The notes under the pieces were generated by a model. That model saw nothing but the letters and a program-made list of their open reading frames with translations, was not told the origin of the DNA and ran no database searches. Shown here piece after piece: positions 1-12,062 of a stretch of DNA of 64,000 nt. The stretch is from Mytilus trossulus. Lineage: Eukaryota; Mollusca; Bivalvia; Mytilida; Mytilidae. The number at the start of each line of letters is the position of its first letter. Within the stretch, counting starts at the first letter, position 1. The translations under genes and the position numbers were made by a program. The stretch is from the NCBI RefSeq assembly GCF_036588685.1, contig NC_086386.1, positions 4,744,117-4,808,116 on the forward strand, given 5' to 3'.

Positions 1-967
1 AGACGAAACGCGCGTCTGATGTATTTAATTATAAGCCTAGTACCTTTTGACCGCTATTATTTGTGAGTTTCTCTGTCCTTTATGTTCCAATTTGTTTGTA
101 TTATAGTCCTGTCATTTTAATGTTATATTTAACATATCCATAAGCACGGGAGGCTTGGCTAGCCAAAACAAAACAGGTTTTACCCACCTTTTTTTCCTTT
201 AAATTTCCTGTATCAAGTCAGGAAAATGACCACTGTTTTATTACAGTTCGTTTCTGTATTGTTGCATTTCAGTGTTGTGTTTCTGTTGTGTCGTTGTTCT
301 CCTCTAATTTTTAATATAACATGTATCCCTCAGTTTAAGTTTGTAACCCGATTTGTTTTTTTTCTCAATCAATTTATGAATTTCGAACAGCGATGAACTA
401 CTGTTGCCTTTATGTATCTCTACATGTCGAATTACCAAAAAAAAAAGATATATATTTTTATAGGTAATATAGGAAATATTTTTAATCCAGAATAATTTAT
501 ATACCTACAACTGTCATTGAAGTAAACATGGTGAATATAAGTTTACATGCTGAACAATTGAAAACAAATTTAAAGTCTATGATAACAAAATCGTATTATT
601 TGTTTAATATTTTTAATGAATATTTATTTAATATTTCAATTGTCAGATAAGGGCCTTTAAGTTGCAGATTATAAACCGGGTTTTATAATATGTAAATCCT
701 ACGATTTGATCTTATGTCATAACATTGTGTTTGTCGCGAAGTCATCAAACACAATACGAACAGTATCAGTAATACAATTGTTCACATGTTGGCAAGAGAC
801 ACATTGTCCCCAATTGAACACACGAGGTTATGTCATTTAATGTTCTAAACATTACAGCATTTTACTTTGCAAAACGTAGAAGGAGTGATTGCATTTAATA
901 GATACAGCCTCAAATATTTATAGCAGAGGTTTGTCCTTTAAAATTAAACAAATAAGTGCACGTGAAA
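1..967. other. Non-coding, AT-rich; repeat fragment at the left edge
   Basis: No convincing exon or RNA gene was seen. The first ~25 bases (agacgaaacgcgcgtctgat) look like the reverse complement of a widespread bivalve repeat whose other copies in this window, near 8,345-8,420 and 14,825-14,900, carry an acgcgtgctt...cagtgacg core. The rest has no recognisable structure. Confidence 0.4.
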
Positions 968-1125
968 GGTTTTGGTAGGGTTCGTGTTCCCGGTCTTTGG
1001 TTTTCTACCTTGTAATTTTGTGCTGTTGCTTGTCTGTTTTATCTTTATTTTTTAACCATGACCTTGTCAGTTTTGCTCTCGACATATTACTTTGAATGTC
1101 CTATTGGTATCATTCGCCACTCTCA
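968..1125 (+). repeat. Decayed 3' tail of a Penelope-like retroelement
   Basis: The stretch from ggtagggttcgtgttcc to cattcgccac follows, with many substitutions, the non-coding tail found after the reverse transcriptase pseudogene at about 59,810-60,034. Shared landmarks in the same order are the ggttcgtgtt block, the tttagttttct-like block, the tgtctgttt block, the atggcgttgtcag-like block and the ggtatc.ttcg end. It looks like a 5'-truncated old copy. Confidence 0.55.
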
Positions 1126-1687
1126 TAAAACAAATTTTCAAAGGTTTCGTTATTTTGTTTTAAAGGTAAGTGTTATTTCGCAAAAGGTTTTATATATTCT
1201 ACAAACATTGGAAGGAATGTTAAAAAAAAGTACGGCGGTGCTGAAACACATCTGTCTAGCTTATCTTATTCTATACATACTTGCTTTTATTACAGAAAAT
1301 CCAGTCATTATACTTGTAACTAGTTTCTGGATACATTATTGACTTTTATTGGTCAACCTACACCATTAGAGGTCAAATATAAGATAAGTAGAGAAACGTT
1401 GACATTACCATTTCATAAATAAGTATGACTTTTTGTCAGATTTCATACTTGTAATCTTTATATTTGCCTAATAATAATTGTTAATGGACCTTTCAATTTT
1501 GTTATTACAATGTTTTGATTTTTGTTATAATGCCTTATTTGCTATTTAAATTGCTGATGGGATAGTGGGTCTAAATATTTGACTGTCTCTAGGGCTATTA
1601 TTAATACAATTAAATATAAATGAGTTATTAATAATTTGAAGATATTTAAATGTTAAAACTTAGCTGAACTGTCTTTAGCTGTTGAAT

Positions 1688-1724
1688 ATGGCTGTGTTGT
1701 TTACACCTTTTCTTCTATTTACAG
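1688..1724 (+). CDS. Receptor exon 1 (signal peptide), inferred
   Basis: ATG at 1688 opens MAVLFTPFLLFT and stops at a CAG|GTAAAT donor after 37 nt (phase 1). The next exon begins with GT in the complementary phase, so the split codon becomes Gly and the hydrophobic leader runs on into LPAAIGV. The fit of phase and hydrophobicity supports it, but the intron would be 5.6 kb and another leader exon cannot be excluded. Confidence 0.5.
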
Positions 1725-4700
1725 GTAAATATGAGATTTATATGCGTGCTCTTTTTTCTTTGATATTTTTGCATTTTATACTTAAATTCTTTACGTATTG
1801 TACCAGTTTTCGTGTCAATTTTTATTTTATTTGTTCGAATTTTGTTTGCAAAAATATTCTTCTGATTAACTGAACCAGTAATCTCTTATTCATTCAATAA
1901 ATAATTTTTTGTCTGGCTCAATTTACATCATTAAATTTGATTTCCGTAATTTAATGTTAGGTGGCCATAATGGGAATACAAATTGGTTTCAGTAGAAAAA
2001 CAATCACGTATATTTTAATTTAATCATAAAAGGCTAATATAAATGTCAATATTACACTTTCATGACTTTCGAACAATGGTATAAAGTGAAATCACAAAAA
2101 TACTGAACTCCGAGGAAAATTTAATCGGGAAGTCACATGGCAGAAAAATTAATAAATAACGAATGGACAACAAATGTATACTACTGTTGCCTTCATTCAT
2201 ATTTGATACAGATACTGCGTCGAATACAATTGTTCGTTTGAGATCTTTCGACTTTTGTAAGTTATCATTTATGTGTCCTGCAGCATTTAAAGAATATCGA
2301 TACGTACAATTAATTTGTTTTTACCTTATAATATTAATCATTCAAAAGTATTTTGTAAGTATAATTTTACCAAGAGAAATTGATAAAAATGTGGTAGGTG
2401 GTATTTTTCTCAACGTTTACTATAATTTTTGAAAGCTAACAAAATGAATATTACGCTTGATGATTTAATCTCTTTACGAAACGCACAAACCAGTAATTGC
2501 TCACAAATTGCTCTCTTTACAATATCTATACCGTTTATTTGTTTAAATTAAAAAAAAAACCACCAATGAAATATTATATATTTTAACACAAATTGAAAAC
2601 TGATATTTTTGGTCATTAAATAAATTTACAGTTAGTTCTTGGCATTGTCAAAGATAACCGTTTGTTTGTGCTCTGTTTAGGAAGTTATTGAATGCAATGT
2701 ATCATAAGGGAGGTCAACTTCTAGTAAACACATATCATCGTTGGACGTTTGCGCTTTTCAATTGAACATTGGATTTATTTTAGTGAAAATATGCGCTTTA
2801 TTTTTTTTCTAGATGATATTTGCGTTTTTTTCTGCCGACCAACATTTTTAATATATTTAAGTTTGAACTAGTTGACAGTTTTCTGCTCAATGATTGTCAA
2901 ATTGTTTAGTATGCCACTATAAAATGATTCTAATTATTATTGTTTGTTTTCTGTATGACGAGTGCTCAGCAAATAATATGTTGGTTGAAATAGTTGGAGT
3001 CACTAGACGGTCCGAACTTATTTGAAACCTACGTCAAACTTTACCCCTACATTAGAGCGGAAAGAAATAAACTCTTTCATAACATTCTCGACTATATTCG
3101 ACATAAAATAAAATAAAAACATGAAGATTGCATTGGCATGCACATGTGTACAAGGATAGATAATATTTATATAGGTAGATGATAATAATTTATAGTGGCA
3201 GGTATTTGTTCTCATTTGCTACCCCCCACCCACCCCGACAATTGAGACTGTAACAATCGGGGGCCCCTTAGTTGCTTCCCTGGGCAACTAAGGGTTGATG
3301 TAACAGATGATTATTAATAAAATATGTTTAATATTAAACGAAAACATGAACAGAAGTTGGTTTACAATCAAGCTCAAGTCTTCACTAATTCAAACACAAT
3401 CTTAATGTCTGACCTAGCTCTTAACGTTTTTGAGCCCAATACTAAAAATAAAATCGGCAATCATAATCTAGAGACGATAACTTTAGAAACATGTTGTCAA
3501 AATAAATAAATCTTGTCATGCTGATTATTTGCAGTTATTCAAAAAAGAATTTCTATAGAGAAGCTATGTGGCATTGCCTTTCCAGTAAATCTCGTTTTGA
3601 GATATTCGCATTCCCTTTTCGCTTTTCTTATGTGATAATATATGCTCCAGTTGCTTTCTAACTTGTCCAATTTTACGATTTATTAATTATTTCAAAATGC
3701 ATTTTGATACTTTTATCGAGCTCTGAAGTGTTTTAAAGTAACAACAAAATCCATAATTTGAAAAAGGTATTACTCAAGATAAACTTCTGAATAATAATTG
3801 TTGAGCAATTGTTCCCTTATTTGTCAGTTTTTCTCAAATTGTTATACTATTATATTAAGTTTTTTTTTAGATAAAAGACAACAAAGAAATGAATGGACCC
3901 TTTCTCCGAGCCCCTTATACAGAATTGTTGATATTCTGGAAATGAATACACGATATATACATGATATAGATATAACGAGATGTGGTATGAGTGCTAACTT
4001 CCCATCCAAGTCACAATTTATAAGTGTAAACATTATAAATCAAAGTAGGTCTTTAACACAAAGCTTTTGCTAACGCCGAACAGCAAGCTATTAAGGGTCC
4101 CAAACATAACTAGTGAAAAACCATTCAAACGGGGAAACCAACAATTTTATCTTTATAAAAAACGAGAAACACTTATGAATCACATTAACAAATGACAACT
4201 ACTGAACATTAGATTCCTGACCGTACGTTTAATGGTAATGTCTCACCTCAATCAAAAGACATATTAACACAAGTGAACATACACTGTACGAACAAATTTG
4301 ATCTATGATACATTGTAAATACAAAATCAATAATATAAGGGATGAACAATTTACGTAATAGTATTATACCGCTGTGAAATGTTAATACATGAATTGTCCT
4401 TGGAATGACTTATTTGATTTGACACCACCCGAGTTACTATTTTAAAAGTACTAATAACATTGAACTTGAATCAGGATAATCCTTTCTTAACACAGTTTAA
4501 AGTAACATTGAGGAACTGAATTTAAACAGGATTAGATTGTAATCGCTTTCTGTTATATAATTTGTAAACCTTTTAGTTTAAAATTATTTATAATATAGGA
4601 TATGGTTGATACTGGGAAACTATATTTATTAATCGGATAGTGTGATAAAAAAAAAACCAACTGAACCTTTTATAATCATAACATATCAGAAATGGATATA

Positions 4701-7700
4701 GAGGATCTTAAGACAGAAATTAACTACTATATGTCGATGGGAACGGCAATGTCTCCTCGATATATATATATTCATTATCTTTTTATTTTGTTCCGTATAT
4801 GCATACCGTGTCAAAACGTAGATAAACCGTTTATTCTATTGGAGTTTTTGGCTAACTAATATTGTTAAATATTTGTCCTTTGTATAGCTTCCCTACATGC
4901 TCCCTTTACATTTATACATACATTTGGATCCACACGCGGAAGAATGAACTTTGTTTTATTATTTATTTGATTTTTATAGTTATATATCAAGATGAAAATA
5001 TATAGACCCCGCTTGTAAAACTTAATGTTTTTAATACCAATCCTAAGGAATAAGTCTTCACATATATATTTAAATTGTTATTGCAATAAATCAAAATATT
5101 GTTTTTTTTTTAACTTACACATATTACAGGACAACATAATTGACCACTGGTGTTTAAAAACCACGGCTACCTTTGCTTTACATTTAAACAATTTAACATG
5201 TTGTGTTTATTGATCGTTGGAATTGAAATACACATCTAAATGTTGTTTTAACATATACTTGTCTTTTATTGCATTTGGTATCGCAATTTACCAAAAGTTA
5301 TAACAAATGTTATTATATAACGAATGTTTGAAGATTGTATCAATCTTAAGGTGGTACCTAACACTTTAACTCAAATTAATTTGGCTCGTTTAATTTTCTA
5401 AAAATTTTGACAAAGTATTTACTTTGACCCTTTGACATAAATATAAAAATTTCAAAAGATTTGAACCAACCGTTCAATAAGAAAAAATACACTGGTTATA
5501 TAGCAGTTTGACAAACACTTATTTTGATCATTGAGAAGCTTATTATTGCCTTCAGAACACAACGTAATTAAAACGTTAAGCTGATTTTACAGAGTTATCT
5601 CCCTGTAGTGTTAGGTACCACCTTAAATGCGTGCAATTTTTATTTGGACACAGAAATTAACTTAGTATAATGTTCGTTTGATTGGTAGATAAACGTCTAT
5701 TCATACGCTCTTGTTTTCTGGTTCAAAACTTCATAATAATATACAAATAAAGAAAAATATGATGCAGCATAAACATTGTCATAAACAATCATAAAGTCCA
5801 ATAACATGCTCCAATTTGGCTAACTAGGTCCTTAAATTGGAAAAAAAGTAAAACGTACATCAACAAAAACTTTGAACTCAAAGGAAAATTCAAAATAAAA
5901 AAGTCCCTAATCAAATGATAAAATCTAAAGCTTTAACACATCAAACGAACGGAAAGCAACTGTCATATTTCTGATTGGGTACAGTCATTTTCATATGTAG
6001 AAATATGGATAAAATCTGCTTTTATAGCTATCTAAGCCTCTAACTTGTATGACAGTCGCATCAAATTCAATTATATTGACAACGATATGTGAACCAAAAT
6101 AAAAAAATAATAATAATGGGTAAAAATGTAAAAAAAAGAGGGGGTACAGCAGTCAAGATTGTGTAATAACCTTTATCACGATAAAAACGAAAAAATATGT
6201 AACAAACAGAATGACGGGATGTAAAAGTACAGAGCCACATCATATGTAACAAAGAAACACAAAAAAGCATATAGGCAAAGCACATTAGCAAAAAATGATT
6301 AGAATACAAAAATCATTTTAAAGCGATAACACAAGTTACATTAGTATTTAGTGAAAAAAGTAAAATTACAAAAATACTGAACTGAGATAAAAATTAAAAG
6401 CGGTTAGTTCCTAAGCAAATGACAAAATCTAATTGGGAATTCATAGTAGGCATTTTATAAAATGCTCGAATGCTTTATTTAGGTTTCAACTAAAAATTAT
6501 TACTAAAGCATTTGACATAACTTTGAAAGTTTCTGGAGTAAAGAAAAAACTATGTGTATCTGGTATATGTTGATGTTTGAGAAAAGGCTTGGGTGTTATA
6601 TATCAGTTACACACTGTTCAACGAAAAGATCCTGATTTTTTAATATTACAAATTAATATATTTATATTCAATTATGAGAGCAATATCAACCAAATATATT
6701 TAGATATATAATCTAAAACTGTAAAACATGACAGTACTAGAACTAAAGAAACTCAAAAAGTTTTATGAAATTTTATTAAGTTAATGGTATAAGGGAGATA
6801 ATTCCAATTGACGTTATAAAAAACTGTTCTGAAATTTATAAATTCCGTATATGAACTTACGTACATTTTTGTGTGCACCAGTGTTTATATAAAATGCATG
6901 AAATCATTCCTCAAAATGTATTGCTTTATTATATGTGTAAAAATACTTTACAGCTCGGAGTTCGATATTTTCATTCTTGTACTAATTTTCATAAAACTCA
7001 TAACACTATTCACAAGGTCTGGTAATTCTATTCATAGGATATGTTCATCCTTTTACTCTTTCAAATGAACAAATTCCGAAAAGTTAGTTTATCACATGCA
7101 AACGTTCTTGGTGTTCTCAACGTGATTTAATGGCTCGCTCGGTCTTTGGAACGCATTCTAGCTATTATCTTCTACATCGATAAAATATATTATTTGTCCC
7201 TTTTGAATACAGAGAGTAAGACGAAAACACAAAATTGTCGATTATAATATTGCATCCTTGCCGATTACTAAATATATCCTTCTTTCTCATTACCTTATAA
7301 ATATGTTTTTCTTACACATGTTACATCAGGTCTTCCTGCCGCGATTGGTGTGTATTCCTTTACAAAAGAAGCAGCCTTGCGGAACGAATTGTTTGTAACC
7401 AACAGCTACAACAAGTTAGCAAGACCGAGCACAGCTGTGACAATAAACATGCAACTGAATCTGCTGACTCTAAAGGAACTGGTGAGTATGTTTTACCTTT
7501 CCAATGTATGAAGCTGATTATTTGCTGCTTTATATCCAATATTACACTAGCTGCTTCTTACATTTATGTATACAAAAAAAAATCTCCAAATAAGGACATT
7601 AAATGCTAAAATTGTGAAGATTTTACTAATGTTTAATGAATTACTGATGCCAGTGCAAGATGCATGTACATTGTATTGTAAAAAACTACCAATGTTTATT

Positions 7701-10700
7701 TAGCAGAAGAATTCGTCTTGCCAATAACATGAATAAATAGCTTAAAGTTTTCATTTTTATCAAAATTTAGAAATGCTATATTTTGGGGCTAAAAAGAGGT
7801 TTCACCAGACAAACTCCTGTATTTACAACAAATACAGCCAAGGGACAAAGCAGAGTTAGTGTGAACTATCATTTGTCAGCCTGCTGTGAAGGTTGTTTAT
7901 GTTGCTTTGTACGTTGCTAGGATGCAATGTGATTGATATTTACTTTCCTATCTTTTCATAATAGACGTTCAAACTTCTTTTTGAAGAACACATAGATTTT
8001 AGATTATATAACTAATGTCTAAAAAATACTAGGAAAAAAGTTCACTGCCAAAGTTACACATGGTTCGGAATCGTTTAAAACACAAAAGATGAACAACGAT
8101 AACATTGATGTCTGGGTAGAGAATTAATATAAAAAAAGAAGATGTGGTTAGATTGCCATTGAGACAACTTTCTTAAAGAGACCAAAATAACAAAAACATT
8201 AACATTGTTTTAATTTTTGTACAAAAAAAAAGAAACATAATTTAAGTCTTTTATTTATATTAACATTATAACAAAAGTCATTAGACAAATAAAAATTGTT
8301 CAACAAAGAAGAGGAGGCTGAAGAAATGTTTTAAAGATAACAGACCTACAATTTGATACCTAGACGCGTGCTTAGTCTTCATGAGATTCAGCAGTGACGT
8401 TATAATTAAAATAGTCGGAAGCAAAATTTAATTGTAGACGGGTTCTACATTATCAATCATTACAAACAAGATCCAAGATTATTTGCATAAAAATTACCAG
8501 AACATGAAAGATACAATTGAGAATGGAAATGGGGAATGTGTCAAAGAGACAACAACCCGACCATATAAAAGACAACAGCAGAAGTTCACCAACCGGTCTT
8601 CAATGTAGCGAGAAATTCCCGCACCCGGAAGCGTCCTTCAGCTGGCCCCTAAACAAATATATACCAGTTCAGTGAAAATGAACGCCATACTAATCCCAAA
8701 TTGTACACAAGGAACTAAAATTAAAAAAAATACAAGACTAACAAAGGCCAGAGGCTCCTGACTTGGAACAGACGCAAAAATGCGGCGGGCTCAAACATGT
8801 ATATGAGATCTCAACCCTCCAGCTATACCTCTGGCCAATGTAGAAAAGTAAATGCATAACAATACGCGATAAGAGAATTTCTGGCAATGAATTTACCCAT
8901 GAAAAGGATGTTAATCTTATTGCTGAGGTAATTCTAACGTTTAAAAGTTTTCTTTCTCCTTTACAGAATATCCGTGACCAATACCTGACTGTGGTAGGAT
9001 ACTTTGTCATGGTAAGATTATGTATAACAATAATTAATACAAAGCAATTACGGTTGACACTTGAGTGTTCATCACCATTTATGTATAACAATAGTTAATA
9101 CAAGCAAATTCGGTCGAAACCTGAGTTTATAAAAAAGAAGATGTGGTATGACTGCCAATGAGACAGCTATCCTCAAAAAGACCAAAATGACACAAACATT
9201 AACAACTATAGGTCACCGTACGGTCTTCAACAACGAGCAAAGCCCATACAGCATAGTCAGCTATAAAGGGCCCCGATAAGACAATGTAAAACAATTTAAA
9301 AGAAAAAACTAACGGCCTTATTTATATAAATGATGAACGAAAAACAAATATGTAACATATAAACAAAGTTCATCATCATTTGTACTCGGATATTAACGAA
9401 TCGGTTAATTTTTTTTCTATGATTTTTTTTTTACGTATTATAGACATTTTTATCGAGACCATAAAACGTCACAGAAATCTATTTCTATATTTTTAATTGA
9501 AAAATTGTATAATGAAAGAATCATAACATTGCTTTTATAATTTGTCTTAGTTTCAAATGTATACATGTAGAGATATACACATTATTGACCTTTTACTATG
9601 GCATTCAATTTCTTTTTGATAATATTCATTATACAACAAGAGATAAAAATAAAATACTGACATAAAAGTTTTGACAGGCAACTTTTTTATGAAAAGATAT
9701 TCAAACAGCAGAAAAGAACCATTACACTATATACATCCGCTTCACTCACCTTGCCTTATAAAATGTGTCATGTGAGGAACAGGGTCTGTTGACCCCTCTA
9801 GTGCGCCTGACATCATCTTTATGCCTTGGTGATACTCGTATTGCTCAGTTTTTTTGTTTCCTTTGCTGTTTTGTGTCATGGAGTTGTCATGATCAGTTTA
9901 TTTTCGACATACAAGTTTGAATATTTTTCGCCTCTCTTTTACAGAGATGGGCTGAGACTAGCAGGTTGAAATGGAGTACTAATCCGACATACAGCAGTGA
10001 CATCCAGAACATATTTTGTACGGAAAATGAAATATGGGTACCACCTTTGATGATTGAAAACTCGTAAGTTCAGTACAAATAAAATATTTGTATATTAATC
10101 TCTGAGATGCCATCAATGTGTGGCTTGCTAACAAATTTTGTTAAACGATCAAAATGAACGATAAAAACGAAGTTGCATTAGTAGTTGGAAGATTCAAACA
10201 TTACATATTATACAAACATAGCAAGAATATAGTATGCTGTTAGTTTAGCTGAACCATGTGGCACTTACGGACCTCTCAGAGAGAGTTGTTGTCAGGGTTC
10301 GTTATTTTGCTCATGAATTTTAATTACTATTCATCATTTCTCAGTCGTATGTTTTTTTTGGTCATTTTTATTTAATAAAACAGAAACTATTCATGACATA
10401 AAAAAATGAAAAATTTACTAAGAATTCAACTAACTAGTGTCTTTGGAAATAAACCAGAGTCTGTATGATTTGTCAAACTGTAAATTGTTTTCTAATCTAG
10501 AAAACGTATATTGTAAGTCCGCCCTATTAGCATTGCACACAAAATTTTTGAATAAGGAATTATTAAGTGAGAAATTACTGTTTCTTATTACTAGAAGTGT
10601 GTATGTGTATGCGAGTGTTGTAGCGCAAGACTGAAAGAGAGAAAAAAACCGATTTATTCTTCTTCTGTTTTTAAGGGTAGACAACGTCGGTGTTATTAGT

Positions 10701-12062
10701 GATAACACTGTCCGAATACGTGTGGCTGCCACCGGACAGGTCACGTGGTCTCCTGCAGATATTTTTACCACTAGTTGTGTTACTGACGTCACTTACTATC
10801 CATTTGATACCCAAACATGTGATATTATTGTGACGTCATGGGGATATACTAAGTCTGAAATGAAACTTGAAGTTGATAGTTATGTTCCTTTAGGAGTGTC
10901 AAATTATCAGGAGAATGGCGAATGGAAATACATAGGCTATACTGTTACCAATGGGGTAGAAAAACGCGAGGCTGTACAGTTTTTTCAAATAATTTATAGC
11001 CTCACTTTCGAACGACGATCTGAATTTCATATATTGAACAGCATTGCGCCAATGGTTTGTATTTCCCTGCTTGCTTGTTTTGTTTTCAAACTTTCGGCAG
11101 ATGCAGGAGAAAAGGTTGGATTTAGCCTCACTATCTTACTGACGTCTGCTGTATATTTGACACTGGTCTCCGATAACATACCTACAACTTCATTGACGAC
11201 ACCGTATCTCAGTAAGTATTTAACTGTAAAGTATAAATTACCAGTTGAACAGATATTTACATTCTAATAAAAGTGTACGATAATAAAAGATATGACCACT
11301 GTAATCGACATTATGAAAAGACTTCAACTATTTAACGGCCTGAATAAAACTAACCCCATTAACAAAAAACATTTATTCTCGTATCAAATTAAGACAAGTA
11401 CATGAAAAATATTGACAATGCCATGGTCGCGTTAATTTTAACCGATATCAAAATAAACAAACTTTAGTTTTAGTTTGTTATTTTGGTGTTATTAGAATTT
11501 TGTGCTTTTGAGTGTAGGATTTTCGACTGTTTTGACCTCGAGAATCACTGAAAAGATTTAATTGTCAAAATGCGGGTGTGGTGCAGTCATTATTTTATGT
11601 ACCTCAACGTCAACGTCAATGATGATTTAACAACGATAACATTTCACTGGTCTATACTTTACATTGAGTTTTATTGTTATTTCAGCCACCTATCTTATCT
11701 CTCTTTTGGGCATGGAAATACTTTCAGTCATCTTAACTGTTATGATTCTGGATTGTCACCACAAAGATGGCAGCACCGAGATACCAAAATGTTTCAGATT
11801 TTTCATGGAGAAGATAATATCCAGACTAATATGTTGGAAATGTAAATCTGGTTGTAGTTATAAGCGATCAAAGAACGGGAACAGTGTGATGGATATATGT
11901 GAGTTAAAAGGTGAAAAAGAAATGAACTGTCATAGCGTTGACAATAATGAGGAATTGTCTTGGCAAAATATTTCAAAAATGCTCGACATTTTTTGTTTCC
12001 GACTGTACTTAATTGCTTTCTTTGTCATCACAATACTATTCATCCTCAAGATGCTGATTTAA
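1688..12062 (+). CDS. Cys-loop ligand-gated ion channel subunit, nicotinic acetylcholine receptor-like (non-alpha), six exons
   Basis: Joining 1688-1724, 7330-7481, 8967-9011, 9945-10063, 10676-11211 and 11686-12062 gives one 1,266-nt reading frame (421 aa) with GT-AG boundaries and matching phases throughout. The product should be a membrane subunit of a pentameric neurotransmitter-gated channel. Visible marks: YNKLARP near residue 42, a W-x-P block at 142-144, a canonical Cys-loop (C152 and C166, 13 residues between, with YYPFD), M1 about 236-257, M2 about 263-286 preceded by GEK as in cation-selective channels, M3 about 298-322 and M4 at the C-terminus. The 152-nt and 45-nt exons match the classic nicotinic receptor exon lengths. 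The vicinal Cys pair of alpha subunits is absent from loop C (about 205-228), so a non-alpha subunit is likely. Exon 1 is inferred from phase and hydrophobicity and is the weakest part. A polyadenylation signal lies at 12,356-12,361. Confidence 0.87.
2085..2150 (+). repeat. Interspersed repeat, group C (fragment)
   Basis: It carries the block aaatactgaactccgaggaa followed by a cgggaagtc-like block, the start of a repeat whose longer copies are at 5,855-6,005 and 50,738-51,030. Confidence 0.5.
3978..4145 (+). repeat. Interspersed repeat, group A
   Basis: It starts gagatgtggtatgagtgc and ends near cattcaaacggggaaacca. Other copies are at 30,383-30,545 and 31,437-31,585 (same strand) and at 13,301-13,468 and 18,496-18,661 (opposite strand). 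No coding content was seen; it behaves like a short non-autonomous element. Confidence 0.6.
5346..5626. mobile_element. 281-bp MITE with TTAA ends
   Basis: A perfect terminal inverted repeat of 20 bases (ttaaggtggtacctaacact and its complement agtgttaggtaccaccttaa) bounds a non-coding 281-bp core. The outermost TTAA on each side could be the duplicated target, as in piggyBac-type transposition; the TIR itself was not matched to a named family. Confidence 0.75.
5855..6005 (+). repeat. Interspersed repeat, group C
   Basis: It contains gaactcaaaggaaaattc, then agtccctaatcaaatg, then catcaaacgaacgg, and ends in ttcatatgtagaaa. The same order of blocks is seen at 50,738-51,030. A second partial copy follows at about 6,352-6,460. 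Confidence 0.6.
7330..7481 (+). CDS. Receptor exon 2 (N-terminal ligand-binding domain)
   Basis: The 152-nt exon lies between a ttacatcag acceptor and a CTG|gtgagt donor. It encodes the first helix and beta strands of the extracellular domain, including LRNELF and YNKLARP, then the VTINMQLNLLTLKEL strand. It enters in phase 1 and leaves in phase 0. The length equals that of exon 2 in several neuronal nicotinic receptor genes. Confidence 0.88.
8131..8215 (+). repeat. Interspersed repeat, group B (fragment)
   Basis: It contains aagaagatgtggttagattg, gagacaac and the accaaaataacaaaaacatt block, matching the first third of the longer copy at 9,131-9,330. Confidence 0.6.
8345..8420. repeat. Short bivalve-type repeat (group E)
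   Basis: It contains acgcgtgcttagtcttcatg followed by cagtgacg. A related block (gatgcgtgcttcgtctac ... cagtgacgctc) is at about 14,825-14,900. Confidence 0.45.
8520..8760 (+). repeat. Interspersed repeat, group D
   Basis: It starts with aatggggaatgtgtcaaaga and continues through tcttcaatgtagcgagaaat to aggccagaggctcctgac. A reverse-oriented copy at about 14,020-14,165 interrupts a LINE remnant, and a short copy is at about 56,973-57,030. Confidence 0.6.
8967..9011 (+). CDS. Receptor exon 3
   Basis: The exon is exactly 45 nt, flanked by tttacag and ATG|gtaaga, phase 0 on both sides, and encodes NIRDQYLTVVGYFVM. A 45-nt exon in this place is a hallmark of nicotinic receptor genes. Confidence 0.9.
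9131..9330 (+). repeat. Interspersed repeat, group B
   Basis: It contains aagaagatgtggtatgactg, gagacagct, ttaacaactataggtcaccg and cagctataaagggccccgat. Shorter copies are at 8,131-8,215 and 20,128-20,215, with a reverse one at about 31,097-31,200. Confidence 0.65.
9778..9947 (+). repeat. Retroelement 3' tail abutting a receptor exon
   Basis: The segment from aggaacagggtctgttgacc to cgcctctctttt corresponds, with decay, to the non-coding tail downstream of the reverse transcriptase at 59,810-60,034. Its pyrimidine-rich end runs directly into the acag acceptor of receptor exon 4. Confidence 0.55.
9945..10063 (+). CDS. Receptor exon 4
   Basis: The 119-nt exon begins at acag|AGATGG and ends AACTC|gtaagt (phase 2). 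It encodes RWAETSRLKWS, then an IWVPPLMIENS segment that takes the place of the usual W-x-P-D motif around binding loop A. The missing Asp after Pro is unusual for a nicotinic subunit. Confidence 0.88.
10676..11211 (+). CDS. Receptor exon 5 (Cys-loop, M1 and M2)
   Basis: The 536-nt exon starts after tttttaag and ends at a CTCA|gtaagt donor. It carries the W-x-P of loop B, the Cys-loop with YYPFDTQTC, strands to FERRSEF, M1 (ILNSIAPMVCISLLACF) and M2 (GEKVGFSLTILLTSAVYLTL). There is no adjacent Cys pair in loop C. Confidence 0.93.
11686..12062 (+). CDS. Receptor exon 6 (M3, short cytoplasmic loop, M4)
   Basis: The exon follows a ttatttcag acceptor and continues the split Thr codon into TTYLISLLGMEILSVILTV (M3). 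A short basic and Cys-containing intracellular loop of about 75 residues follows, then M4 (FRLYLIAFFVITILFIL) and a TAA stop. The loop is short compared with vertebrate nicotinic subunits. Confidence 0.88.

Larger units (their letters stand above)
1725..7329 (+). other. Intron 1 of the receptor gene
   Basis: This intron holds no convincing exon. It contains copies of short mussel-type interspersed repeats (about 2,085-2,150, 3,978-4,145, 5,855-6,005 and 6,352-6,460) and a TTAA-flanked MITE at 5,346-5,626. A small perfect stem (cccttagttgc / gcaactaaggg) sits at about 3,266-3,295. The remaining sequence is AT-rich without visible features. Confidence 0.5.

Noticed and set aside
2922-3005. Hydrophobic start (MILIIIVCFL) as a possible first exon of the receptor
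   Set aside because: No donor in the phase needed for exon 2 was found, while the exon at 1,688-1,724 fits phase and donor.
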